Assembly (NCBI GenBank): GCA_009801015.1
Contig: VHZZ01016342.1
Span: 13,204 to 42,648 of the forward strand
Reading direction: 5' to 3'
Source: Silene noctiflora
Lineage: Eukaryota > Streptophyta > Magnoliopsida > Caryophyllales > Caryophyllaceae
DNA length: 29,445 nucleotides
The notes below the pieces were generated by a model. That model was not told the DNA's origin. It saw only the letters and a program-made list of their open reading frames with translations, and ran no database searches. Shown here piece after piece: positions 1 through 12,400 of the stretch. Each line of letters starts with the position of its first letter. Position 1 is the first letter of the stretch. Position numbers and translations under genes: made by a program.

Positions 1-418
1 CTGATTTTTTCGGAAAATGGAAAAAAAAAATCCGCATATGATGATGTGGGTTAATGAGGATGCTTTAAATGTTCTTGTATTAATAAAGATAAGATTGTTA
101 TAGCTTTCAAAGTATAGATTAACTAAAGTTACAAATGAAATAAGTTTATAAACATACGGAATAATTCACCTAAATTGGAGTTTCGAAGCAATTTTTTTGA
201 TAAATGTGCATCTAATGGGAGTAATTTTAGAAAACGAAATTTAATTTTAATTTACCCTTAAAACCAAACTGAATTATACTTGTAAAAACTGAAATTAAGT
301 CCAATAAAAAGGGGACTTAATTGTATTTTAATTTTTTAATAAGTCAATAATCACCTCTCTTCAATTTCAGATGTTGATGGTGCATTCAAGTTGAAGACCC
401 TTGTGTGTTTCCCAGAAA
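1..418 (+). promoter_or_regulatory. Upstream region of the pseudouridine synthase gene
   Basis: This AT-rich stretch without a convincing ORF lies upstream of the start codon at 419. A CCAAT-type pentamer lies near 300, followed by an A-rich stretch, but I see no clear TATA box in a standard position, so the transcription start is unknown. The pyrimidine-rich segment ending in CAG at 370 could be a splice acceptor of a 5' UTR intron or simply leader. The gene to the left is outside the window. Confidence 0.4.
371..394 (+). other. Short upstream ORF (7 codons) in the gene 1 leader
   Basis: An ATG at 371 opens a 7-codon frame (MLMVHSS) ending with TGA at 392-394, 24 bp before the main ATG at 419. 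It is in the same frame as the main ORF but stops first, so the ATG at 371 cannot extend the protein. It would act as a uORF only if transcription starts upstream of 371, which the sequence does not show. Confidence 0.35.
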
Positions 419-3400
419 ATGCAGGCAATCGGTGAAGCATGGCCTGAATTCAATGGCGGTCTCACTTACAACGACGTCGTATCTGCTTCTCACTCCGGTT
501 TTCGCTCCCTCCTTTTTTTCAACTTCATCTCTATTACTCCCTATTTATTTAACTAATCATGCAACATTAATTTATTAAATATTATGCTAATTTTTTTCTG
601 TTAATTTTTTTTGTCATAAGGTTTAACTTTAATCCAATTTTACTCCTCCAAGTACACCAGCTCAGCTCCTCTGCACGGGTAATTCAATTTTTTTTTTAAT
701 CCTAAATTACTCCCTATTTGTTTTTGTTCAAATCAGCGCACTATGTCGTATTAACATCGACAATTGATAAAAAATGTAAAGTATTCTCTAATTACTTAGT
801 CTTTTTTTTTCTTTTTTTCTATGTTGTTTGATTAGCTGGTTGCAGCGAATTCACAATCAACAGGTTAGTAAGCTTACATATTTATGTTACTCCCTCAAAA
901 TATTTTACTTTGAGCTAAAGATCAAATGCTTTATTAATAAAAATGTTGACTGACTACTGTTAATCGATATGCTCATTATGGAAAGATGATGTACCATATG
1001 AAAGAGGTAGTTTGAGCTAAAAAGGTTACGAAAAACACATCAAGAGATACGGAAAAAAGTGGTTATTCAATAACTTACTCAGAGAGCGTCTCACAAGTCA
1101 TAATTCTTTTTGTTTTTCTTAACATACACTAACTGCATCTTTTATTTTCCTTCTATTAGTCATTATTGTATTATAAGCAAATATCAAACTTTTTAATTTT
1201 CTGTATTGCGATTGTTTTCCATTGTAGATTATGATTGACGGTGAAACAGTGATTGATCCAAATAGTATTCTCAGGTAGTAATTCTATTATTGATTCTTTA
1301 GTTTTGTTAAAATTCGAGTTGAGAGATGTGTTTTTCAAAACACGTCTTTCTGTCTGTTTGCCTTTCTTTGCTCTATGTCTGAAAGGGTGTTTGATGAATG
1401 TTATCAAATGTGTGTAGAGTTGGTTCGGAGTTGGTATATCACCGGCTTCCATGGAAGGAACCGGAAGCACCCTACTTGCTTGAAGTTCTTTATGAAGATG
1501 ATGTCATGGTAAGACATTTTCGTAAGTTGCTTTTTTGGATATAATGTGCTCAATTGATGTTTTCTGCAAAGAACTGTGCTTTCTTCTGAGAGTGGTTCTC
1601 ATGTTATATTGGCTTTGGTGACTAGCATAATATCAGTTAGCCTTGTAAAATTAAGATGATAGTCTCCCAACTTAATTTTGGTGGGTTTGTCAAGAAGTTG
1701 CAATTTGATAGTTTTAGGAGTTCCATGGTAGTAGTGGACCTAGTGGTCGACTGTTGGGAACTGATCAAGTGATTTTTCGAACGACATATCATATTGCTGT
1801 TACCTACACATGATTGCCCAATCAAGCTTGTATTTTTTTGTGTAGTTAGGTTGAATAACAAGTGCTCTTAATTGAATTTGAAAGATCCCTCATTTGGTTA
1901 ATGGTTTAGATTGTCATATATGCAAGAGATTTTGATTGGAGAACCATGTGTCTGTGGCTTTTAATGTTTAGTCACTTAGATTCAACTTTTACTTCACAAA
2001 AATGGATTCTGGCATGAGCCGTCAGACTTAATATTTTCCAAAAAAAAAAAAAAAAAAAAAAAAAATCACGTTTCAGCCTAAGATGAAGTGTCTTGTTAAG
2101 TGTTTGTATCTATTGTCGAGTGTAACATGGGTACCTGAGGAACAACGGGTATGAGCAACATAGATCATAATAGACTATATCTCTTTCTTGATAGATCACT
2201 GCTATTATGTTCATATTTTCAGTTCATTGAGTAAGTTTCTCTTCTCGATGGTTATATTAACTGGCTATGTTTGATAGATTGCTTTGAATAAGCCATCTGG
2301 CCTTCAAGTTTTACCTGGGGGACTCTTCCAGCAGCGGACTGTTTTGTCGCAACTGCAGTGGCATGCTAACAAAACTAGCAAGCAACGATTGAGCCGAGAA
2401 CCACATCCTGTTCCTGTTCACCGTCTAGGAAGGGGTACCTCAGGTTAGTATTTTGCTTTATATGGACAATGACAGGTGATAATATATTGTGGATATGGCT
2501 TATCCTTTGGCTTGACGAAGAACTTAACACCACTACTATTTCAAACAGAACTCCAACCACCAAGATTGTTTGTCATTTTCCATAAAAGTATTTTCTAAAT
2601 TTGTCAGACCTTGTTTGGTATAAATAGCCTTGTTAATGAACATTACATTTTTATCTGATTTTCATCTAATATTACCGAGCAATCGGATGAATTTTGATCT
2701 GTGATCTGTACAATAATTTTTACTCAACTTGGTGCTCTATGTTATGTGTTATCATGGTCCAGATCCCAGATCTTGATATATCCACATGTGCATATATTTG
2801 GATGACATACAAAGCCCAAAAAAAAGCTCTCCATGCCAAGGCTTGTGTTTCTGTGTACTGAGTAATTATTTTGTTATTCCCATGAGCAAGTCCTACTTTA
2901 TAAACAGTTAACATTGAGACCATAGATCAAAATTCTGTCTGATTGATCAGTCATATTAGGTGCAAGTTTCATAACAAGGTATTCTGATCTTTCTGGCTGC
3001 TTATGTGCATATGTACATATATGCAGCATATAGTTGGATGGCGTCACCCCCCAACCCAACAAAAAAAAAAACTTAAAAACTCGGCCATTAAAGCGCGTGT
3101 TTCTTTATATTCAGTGGTTGCATTGACCTTATGCCTACTGGCCGAGTGCCCTACTGGATACCTTATTTCTAAATACCTCATCTAGCTGTTATGATGTCAT
3201 ACAGGTGTATTACTCTGTGCGAAGACTAAACATGCAAAGACTTGCCTTGCATCATATTTTGCCGATGGAACATCATTAGTGCATGGCAAAAGGCGAGTAC
3301 TAAAATACTTGTGGACTAAAACATAAACACTTGGAATATTGGAAGCAAAACAGTCCTAAAACAGCCGGTTCTCAATGCTAAAATGTTTGAAGTTGAGTGA

Positions 3401-6400
3401 AAGGATATAACTTGAACCAAGCTCTTAGCCAAGGAACAAGACTAAGAGAGAGTCCAAGCACAAAGCCAAGGACCAACTCAACCCCAAGCACTTAGCAATG
3501 GAGGGTTTTCTAGCACTAAGCAAAGAAGAATAAGTGAAAAACTTAGAGTTTTCAGCTTGTTTTAATGTCCTTCAAATCTGATTGTTACATGTGCTTTGGC
3601 TTGGTTTATATAGACCAAGCCTTACAATCTTGGCCGTACAATCTTAGGACAATCCAAGGGTGGAGTGAAACCTCTAACTCGATTTGAACTAAGGAAAAGA
3701 CTTCACTATGAGCCTCGAATTGCAACCACAATTCGTTTGAATGAGGCGTGAAAATCCGGTGATATGACTAATCCCGAACACTAAGCAATAGGAAAAGTCT
3801 AAGATAATTCAAAGCCCACAAGCAAATGAATTATCCACCTCCAAGCACTTCAAGCACTAAGCAAAGAAGAGATTTAAAGAAGAAAACACTTGGTTTCTTA
3901 CTTGGTTTTCATTAACTCAAATCTGATTTTTACAAGCTAAGTCTTGGGTTATATATAGTCCAAGACTTCTAATCTTAACCATCCAACCTTAGTACAATCT
4001 AAGGGCTTACAATAAGTAAAGAAATAAAAGAAAAAACAAGCCTTACACAGCCCTAGGCAGCCGTGTATCACAACAAAGACAACATAAGACAAGGACTCTT
4101 CTCTAGGTCTTACATAAGTCTTACAATGAAAAAGACACATGAGCTACCTAGAGAAATAAAAAAGAAGTCTCCTTGATTCCTTAATTCAGCCGAAAATCCC
4201 AGTCCAAGCAGCCCCCAAGGCTATAAGCCTTACACAAGTGTAAGAATGAAAGCGACATTTGAACCTTCTTTGAAAGCGACATGTGAACTCCCTTGAAAAG
4301 AACAAAAGCAACCTTGTCCTCTTGGAAAAAACCGTCTGTTTGTGGCCTCCTAATAGTCCTAGGATTGTCTTTGATTTATTGAACAAAAGGAATAAGATGA
4401 TGGGATGCGAACATAGGCCAATTGCTGAAAACCGATAAACAAGCTACTCGGTTTTGTTTCATGAATTTCTCCTAGCTCGGATCCTTATTTAAATAGAACT
4501 CCCCAGACAAAAAGTCTCTAAATTCATCATAGAATTGAGACGTAACAAGAATTACCATGACTTCTTAGACGGATTTTGAGTTTGACCTCAAAATGTGACA
4601 ATGCCCCAAACCGGGCTCATTTGGAGCTGTTTTGGGCCTACAAAAGAGCTGCAAATGTACAAAGAAACGACAGCCAAGGCCTTACACAAGACTGAAATTG
4701 AAAGGGACATAAAGCAATAAAGTAGTAAAGTAAACTAATAGTTCAATCCTCCTTTGTTTGTTTGCTCAACTCCTTATTTATGATATAGGGACTGATTTGG
4801 TTGCATGAGAGGACCGTGTAAGGTCTTGGAAAGCATCCACAAGAGTCCTAGAGCTTGCTTGATCAAATTAGGAAAGGTAGAAAGCGACATCTTGCACATT
4901 GCTCAAAACCGAGGACACCTTGCACCCGGTTTGAAATTGTTGCATAACTTTTTGTGTGTGCCTTTTCAAGATGACTTATCCTAGACAAAATTGTCCAAAA
5001 CTCCCCCTAGTATTGAGCTGGACCAAAAAACGAGGCATGTTCTTAGATAGATTTTTTGTTCGACCTCAAATTATGAGAAGGACCAAAACCGGGTGGATGG
5101 TGAGCTTGCTCGGGCTGTTTTGCTTCAACTTGTTTCTCTATATCTTTGCATTACTATTAAAGTCATGGATATAGGGTATAATTGGCACATGAAGCATAGC
5201 TGATATATACTTTCTGTTGATCTCAAGTACTGTTATAAATATTTTGTTCGTCTGTAAAAGTTTTGATATCCTTGAAAGAATATATTCCTCGTGCTTTTAT
5301 AGAACTTCTCTCATTCATTATTACATCTCCGTAGTTCATAGTCAACCATTATAAGTGCTTCTGCTGACCAAAAATCACCAAGAAACCCCTTCATCATTTT
5401 CGTTGTATAAGTTGGTCTGTTTTAACCTACATGCATCACCAGTTTGTTATGATCCTAAGAATCCGAAACGTCTGTCTGAATCCTTTGTAATTTGGTCAGG
5501 ATACTGGATGCACACTATTGATTTTGTGTTTATTATCTTTTTAATGAAACCTATTGTTAGTTTTCAGCTCTGCAACATACTATACTGACATCTGTGATGG
5601 TGCAAATTTAAATTTCTGGCAATTCAGAGCGATAAATGTCAGAGAACGGAAGATTACAAAGATTTACCGCGCATTGGTGAAGGGAATAATAAATGAGAAT
5701 GAGGTAAAGATGAGTAACGTACACTAAGCGTGTGTGTGTGTGATGTTAAAGAATTAGTTTGTGATACTGTGATATGTAATGCGTAATGCCGTAATCTATG
5801 TTCCTTTCATCACATTCAAGTTTTGTTCAGTGAATTGATTAGTGTCTAGTACTTCGGTAATCCTGGCATCTAATGACGTCTTTTGTATGATGTATAAATA
5901 GGTTGAGATCAACCAGCCCATAGGAACAATGCGCTATCCTGGGGTTTCTAGGGGTCTATATGTCGCCTTACCTTCAGGTAATATCTTTTTCACATTTATG
6001 CTTTGTCTGTGGTTCAGCTGTAGTGCTTCTGAGGCACTTAGGTTAGGCTACAGCTGGGGTATTAGATGGGTAATTAAGTCACTATTCAATATTTATGACC
6101 CAATTTGTAATTTTAGGGAGCTAGACCGTTGGTAGCGTGAGTCTCATATAGAGTTCAGGTATAGGACAAATCCTAACTGACCAAAAGTCCGAAACACAGA
6201 ACATTCAACGGGTGAGCACCTTTACCCTGTGCAATAAGAGCAAAAAATCTTAGGCTAGAAGCAAAGATAAATAGAAGTGAGAGATTTTGAAAGGTAAATT
6301 GACAAGAGAGTTGCATGCTTCAGAGGGAATATGTGTACAAGTGCATCCATGACTGTCAAATACTAAATAATAAGAATTTTTGTTGCATAATTTTATGCAA

Positions 6401-9400
6401 GTAAGCCATGTGCATGGGCTGACTTTCCTTGACACATGCAAGCAACTCGTGCACATGTGCCACTCTTCAATAGTCAACCGATAACGAGTCAGACTTCCCA
6501 AATTGGCTCAATTTTAAGCCTCTCATTTTTATGCACCCATTAGCTAAGGATTGATGCTCAGTATACACATAAAACTTGATTGTCCCTCACACGTTTTGTA
6601 TCCAAGTGTTATGGGACTAAGGTCGAAGTAAAGAGAACACTCAGAGATTTTGGGGAAAGCTTGGATGAAACTATTAATCACTCAAATACAGATATATAAG
6701 CCTTGGTCTATTTATAGACCTTCCATCCTATTTCTAACTTCCTAAGTTCTATAAACATGCATCCTCGAAATCGCAAGAACAGTCTAGGCCTAAACTAGAT
6801 CATTCTACACAGGGGAGAAATCAGCCTGTGGCTACTAGGACTGTAGCCCTAGTTCAAATTACAGATAAAATTTAGTGCATTGAAAATACATAATTGCAAA
6901 GTAGCGTGGTTGGTTGTAGAGTTGATTACTATGCAAGGTGGCAGGGGTTCGACTCCCTCTGCCTACTAGTTTTTTTTTTAATACTCATTTTTCAAATCTC
7001 AAGAGACAATAAAAAGTCTTCCCTAATTTTTAATATTCATTTTTCACAAAGTCCAATTTTATTCATTTCTGTACAAAACTTCAATTTATGGGACAATCTC
7101 TTATGGATATTTTATCGTAACATATATTTAAATCAAGTAATTAATTATTAAGTGTGTTATATTGTTATAATTATAAATATTTGATTAATAAAAAAATTGT
7201 ATACGACTAAAATAAAGTGTTTTCTTTTAGCAAGAAGTCTTGCTTCAGACGGTTTTATTTTCAGACCAGAAAATGTCACCATTTTTTAATAGAATTTAAC
7301 CATTTAATGATAAAATGTTATAACTAAAGTTGTCACTTTTTACCCTGAAAATAATGGTAACATTTTATCGTAAAATGGCTACATTTGGTCCGTCTTACTT
7401 CTGAAATAAGAAGTTGTGTTCTTTTAGATACCTTCTTTTTTTTTTTTTTGCTAATCTTTAGTATTGGTGTGTGGCTAGATTTTTATCGTATTAAACATTC
7501 AAGATTAATTAGAATAGTAACTATCTGTCTCGATAGAAATTATGTCATGTAGTTAGTAGCGGATCCGAAAATGCAATAACCGGGGTTCCAACCAAAATAT
7601 TTTGGCGATTTTTGCGTAAAAAGTATAATTTTTTTTAGCCTAAAATTGGACAAAATACACAAAAAAACAGATAGAGTACCACTTTCCGGGTGTCCTTGAA
7701 CGCGGAAACTCATACATGGATCTGTCAAGGGTTTGAATTTTTGTTTATCCAACATGTTTCAATTGTCTATAATCTAGCCCTAGATAGATTTCAATCCTGG
7801 TTCCGCCCCTGATTCTACACACAACTACATGAACATTCTACAATATACAAGATCTAGAATCATCTACGCAACTCTTAAGTGTTTTACTCCTCTCTACAAT
7901 TATCTAGATGAATCCAAGATGTTGTAGATGATTCTAGCATGATCTAAACGTGTCTAGAAAATTCTAAACAACTTGTGAAAGTCTTTGAAACTTATTGAAA
8001 TTTCTGCCAAATGTAGCACATCGAACGATTATATCCGAACAAACTAGTGCTTTTGGATCAATGATGTGCCATCAGTGACATGTAGCCTCAAAATACTTTG
8101 AATCAGCTAACATGAACTGTATCTAAAACTATGTACAAACAAATACTTCCTCCGTTTTTTGTTAACAAGTCCCTCTGTTCAATATCCTCTCAAAGAAGAA
8201 GGCTAGTGGGAACTAATTGACTAAAATGGAGGGAGTAATAAGGTAGAAAGAAAGAAATAAAGAGGAAGGGGTAGAAAATAAGGAAAAGATGGCAACAGAA
8301 GGATATGGGGTAAACGAGAGTAAAATAACATAGTGATATAAGTGATACAAGGGAAGAAGGGAAAATGGTGAAAATTGATATAAAAGCAAAAATTCGAAGA
8401 AGAAACTCAAAAGGAAAACCTAGACACAACAAACCCTCCATCATCCATTAAGAGTCTTCATCTTCATTCCTTTCTTTTCAAACTCTTACTTTCCTTAATA
8501 CCAAATGTGCTTATGTCACTCTCACATCACCTTTACCCAAATATGTGGGTCTTCCTCTACTCCTCGCAACCGAGAGAATTTACTAGATAATATGCATGAG
8601 TATATTATATATATACTGGAAAGTGCTACAATATCACCAGGTGGTATGGTATATGGTACTGTGTTTCTGTACTACCAACTCAGATAGAATATTTTAATTA
8701 TATTCATAGATTAATAAATAACATGATCCAATGTGAATATGGTGGTACCCAACTTGGTATCAGCAGCTGACGCTATCTCATTTTACATATATTTTTGTTG
8801 TATGTGTTGTTTTTCGTTTCTACGGATACCATCTTTTAATGTTATTATTATGTTTCTTTCCTTACCTCAGTTTTACTCTATACTTCTATGATTAGGTAAA
8901 CCCGCTTTGAGTAAAGTTGGGGTTGTTGAAAGAGATGTACAAAAGGATCAAACATTGGTGAAGGTAATATGTTATTCAAGAGCTATAGTCTCCCATCTAC
9001 CAACAAACTTAAGATGATTTAAAATGATTGTGGTTTTACTTGAGAAAATATGATATCGGAGATGGCACACTAGAGGAAAATAATCCTTTTAGATGAGGAG
9101 TTTGGCTTGTTATTTTTCCCTCTTACCATATGATTATTCTTAAATTTCTTTTGTTAATTTTTCCCAAGAAAAATCTTTTTCTGTGATTATATTCTTTATC
9201 ATCTCTGCCAGTGATTTGTAACACCCTTATCTTAATTCGATATCTGTTTAACTCTCTTTTAAAACGCTCTCCACATTGTCATGTCTTTTCCAATGCCTTT
9301 TATTTACACCATACTACTTTTATTGTATTTTTTGCTTTCTCCATATTTCATTATTTTGCCTTGTGTTGATGATTCTAATGATGATTCATGTTACCTGAGC

Positions 9401-12400
9401 CCCGATATCATTTTGACCATGGCTCTGCCTATTGTTGTTATGGATTTGTCCACTTTTAATATAAAATGACTAGTTCACTGATCTTGGTTTGTGCACGTTA
9501 TTTTTATACTATATAATCAATAACTTGTAGCTGGTATGCTGCTTCTGACAGGTTAACGATGGACTACACATACTTCACATGCTAGAAATCTAGATACAAA
9601 ATTATAATTTAATAGAATGTCAAATCCAAATAACTTCTCCCTCTTAATTTCTTAACGATAAATTTTCCGCGATATCTATCAAAAGTTCATCGAGTAGAGT
9701 TACGAAGTGTATCTTAATGTGGAACTTGAATTACAATACTTTTGAATGTGGGATATAGTCATAAATCCCTAAATTGTGTTGAGAAATTACTTCAGATTTC
9801 TTACTATCCAAATCTCAGTCTCTTTTATGGATTCTTATGGCGTATGGATATATGTGACCTCATGCATGCGCCATGAAATGGTAGAAAGGTGGTTTGAGCC
9901 TGACGTAGAACTCCACAATTACTTCAAATTAGTTTAAGTTATTGCATTACAAAGCACAAGAACTGACACATTTAGATTGTTCTGTTGATATGGTCTACTT
10001 CTTTCCTCTGTTTGAGTTCATTTTGCACTAGTTACTTCTCTCCACCTTCAGTAGGTTGCATTTCTATGTTTCTTAGCTGTTGACTATTTGAACAGGTGGA
10101 GATACAGTCAGGAAGACCTCATCAAATCCGTATTCATCTTTCTTACGTAGGACATCCTCTTTTAGGTAAATTTATATGATGTTAATTCCAACTCCTAGTT
10201 TCAACTGGGTTACCTGATTTGCTCAACCCCACAGCGAATCGGGAATCTGTTCGGGGTTTATTAGCATCATGGCGTCTTCTTGAATTTATATATTAAATTA
10301 TTTTTTTAAGAGAGTTACATAGATCATATGTTACATTTTCGTAAAGAAATAGGCAACCTTGACTTTCAGCTTGATGGTTTGTTGGTTTGTGAAAGAGACT
10401 AATTCTTTTTACACAAATTCTTGTTTACAACCATTGTAAACAAGAACAATTTACAACGAGAGTGGAAAATCATCCAAACTAACACATTTTTTGGGGGTGA
10501 TGGTGCTTCCCACCCCTTGTTGTAACTTACAACGGCTGTAAGCAAGACTTACTGTTCTTTTTGTGGTGTAAAAAACGGGGGAAAATGGAAAGCTACCAGG
10601 AGTCCAGGACTGAGTTTTTCTTCACATGGTACAACTGTGATTAGGATTTATTGCCCATCATGCCCTTCTTTCATTTTTTTTAATCATAACATGATAAATT
10701 GGCTCATTAGGACACTAATAACTCATTTGGAACGATAGAAGTTGTAAAACAATTTCATTTTTCGTAAATTTACAAAATTTATATTTGTGCAAATGGTATC
10801 CTGGGGTTTTGAGAAAAAGGATTACGCATCTGAGGTAGTCAGACCTTTTAATTTTTGAGCATATACACATTGTTTCTGAGCATATTAGTATTTTCAAATA
10901 TAGTTTTTGAGTAATATTATATTATTTTTTTTAGTTTAATGTTTTAAATAAATGTACTCAAAAACTTAATACTACAAACTCATGATATTTAAAATAAAAC
11001 TCAAAAACTTTAATATAAAACTCAGAAAATAGATATTAAGAGGTACTACCTCAGATGTATAATCCATGAACTGTGGGGTTTTTGATTATGCGCAAGGTAT
11101 CCCTAATTAAGTTAATTTCTGCACATGGTACCCATGATGTATTAATTATGCATAAAAGCACCATTATCATTTTGAGATTAAGGTTCTAATGTTGTTAATA
11201 AAGTATCCCTAACTTGAAAAATATAACTTCGACTTTTATAATTATTAAAATAGTTGCAATTTTTTTCCCCTTTTTTTGAGAATTTTTAAAATATATTTTT
11301 GTAACTTTTTAATCATCTTGAATAGATTGTTATAGTGTCTTAATTAAGCGAATATAACGGGGTTAAAATACGAAGGAGGTACACTAGAAAGTAAACTCGA
11401 ATCTCATGGGTACCAACAACAGAAGGGGGGGTAATATGGGGAAAACGGTAAAACTCATGAGTACCATGAGAACTTTTCCAATAAAATAAGATGGCTGGTT
11501 AAATTTTTAAAATTTCTGAGACTCAATTTTTAAAAAATACTTAAGCTGAGGATTGTTCCTTACGACAATTCTCTAAGACATCGTCACATCAATTCATATA
11601 GCTGAAACTATTTAGTGAATCAATCTTCTTACCCTGATCCTTGATTGTTTCATTAGGTGTTTTTCTAGAGGAAGTTCTTTTTCAAAGTTATAATGTGCAC
11701 CTTATCCTTTATGGAGTATCAATATTTCTTTTTTTCAAAACAATGTCACGTTCCTGGAGGCTGGGGTAATGTGGTGGTTGTTGTGCAATGTCACGCTTCA
11801 ACACACCAGTTCTCACGACAGGAAAATTAATGACTCCATTTTCACTATGATTGAGATGACATTTTAAGCGTATTTTATATTACATGTATGTATTTCTTTT
11901 CTGATGGTGAAAAGATTGTTTGGTGAACGATCTTATTATTTATGTAAATGTTTTAGTTATATTATATTTTTTTATATTTTCCAATACATTTGAAGCCAAA
12001 GTTTTGAAGCTTTGACCTCAAAAGGCCCAACATGAAGATCATATTGAAAAGGATAGAGTACAAAACTAAGGTGTTATTGGTGTTTACTTGATTTTAACAT
12101 GTGCTGCTTTTCAGGTGATCCACTTTATGTTGCCGGGGGTCAGCCACAATGCTCTGAGATGGAGCTTGTTGATGAAAGTTACGCTGAAGATGGGTATGGA
12201 ATTTAATCTTATTTTCAACTAAGCTTTCCCGTTGACGGTGATGATGAAAGTGTGTGAAACAACTTGTAAAACATCACTGTAGTTTGAAACAGCAGCATCT
12301 TATATGATGATTATTTCATTTTTTGACTTACAATTAAGTCCCGACTCCTGAGCATCAATTCACTACTCTCTAAAAGAGACTTCACGACTTTACAATGGCC

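Larger units (their letters stand above)
3293..5627 (+). other. Intron 7, a GC-AG intron filled with degenerate repeats
   Basis: The donor is AAAAG|GCGAGT (GC at 3293-3294) and the acceptor is CAG ending at 5627. Only this junction keeps the reading frame: phase 2, joining AAAAG to AGCGATA to read K-R-A-I-N-V. Using the GT at 3298 instead shifts the frame and hits TGA shortly after. The intron body from about 3340 to 5180 is made of diverged repeat units, described separately. Confidence 0.85.
5978..8895 (+). other. Intron 9 (2.9 kb) with several small mobile elements
   Basis: This is a GTAATA donor to TTAG acceptor intron. From left to right it holds an LTR-like AT-rich stretch around 6600-6830 (with TATATAAGCC and TATTTATAGACC), a tRNA-like sequence at 6901-6967, a small palindromic transposon relic at 7231-7418, a hAT-like relic at about 7554-7811, and a Stowaway MITE at 8146-8235. 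A purine-rich low-complexity stretch at 8238-8415 follows the MITE. I see no gene inside. Confidence 0.7.
10166..12114 (+). other. Intron 11 (1.9 kb) with two MITE-like inverted-repeat elements
   Basis: This is a GTAAAT donor to TTCAG acceptor intron. It contains inverted-repeat elements at 10418-10548 and 10819-11065. The rest (11070-12110) is AT-rich and includes several GGTATCC/GGTACCC-containing words around 11096-11130. No coding content is recognised. Confidence 0.65.

Noticed and set aside
419-419. Earlier start for the pseudouridine synthase at the ATG at 371
   Set aside because: In frame, but a TGA at 392-394 interrupts it.
3297-3298. Canonical GT donor for intron 7
   Set aside because: It breaks the frame and leads to an early stop, whereas the GC donor gives a continuous conserved protein.
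6901-6967. Functional tRNA gene
   Set aside because: Acceptor-stem pairing is incomplete and the anticodon arm is not convincing; a tRNA-derived repeat fits better.
8190-8444. Minus-strand ORFs rich in F, S, L and Y
   Set aside because: They read through the MITE and a purine-rich low-complexity tract inside intron 9; no motif, no codon signal.
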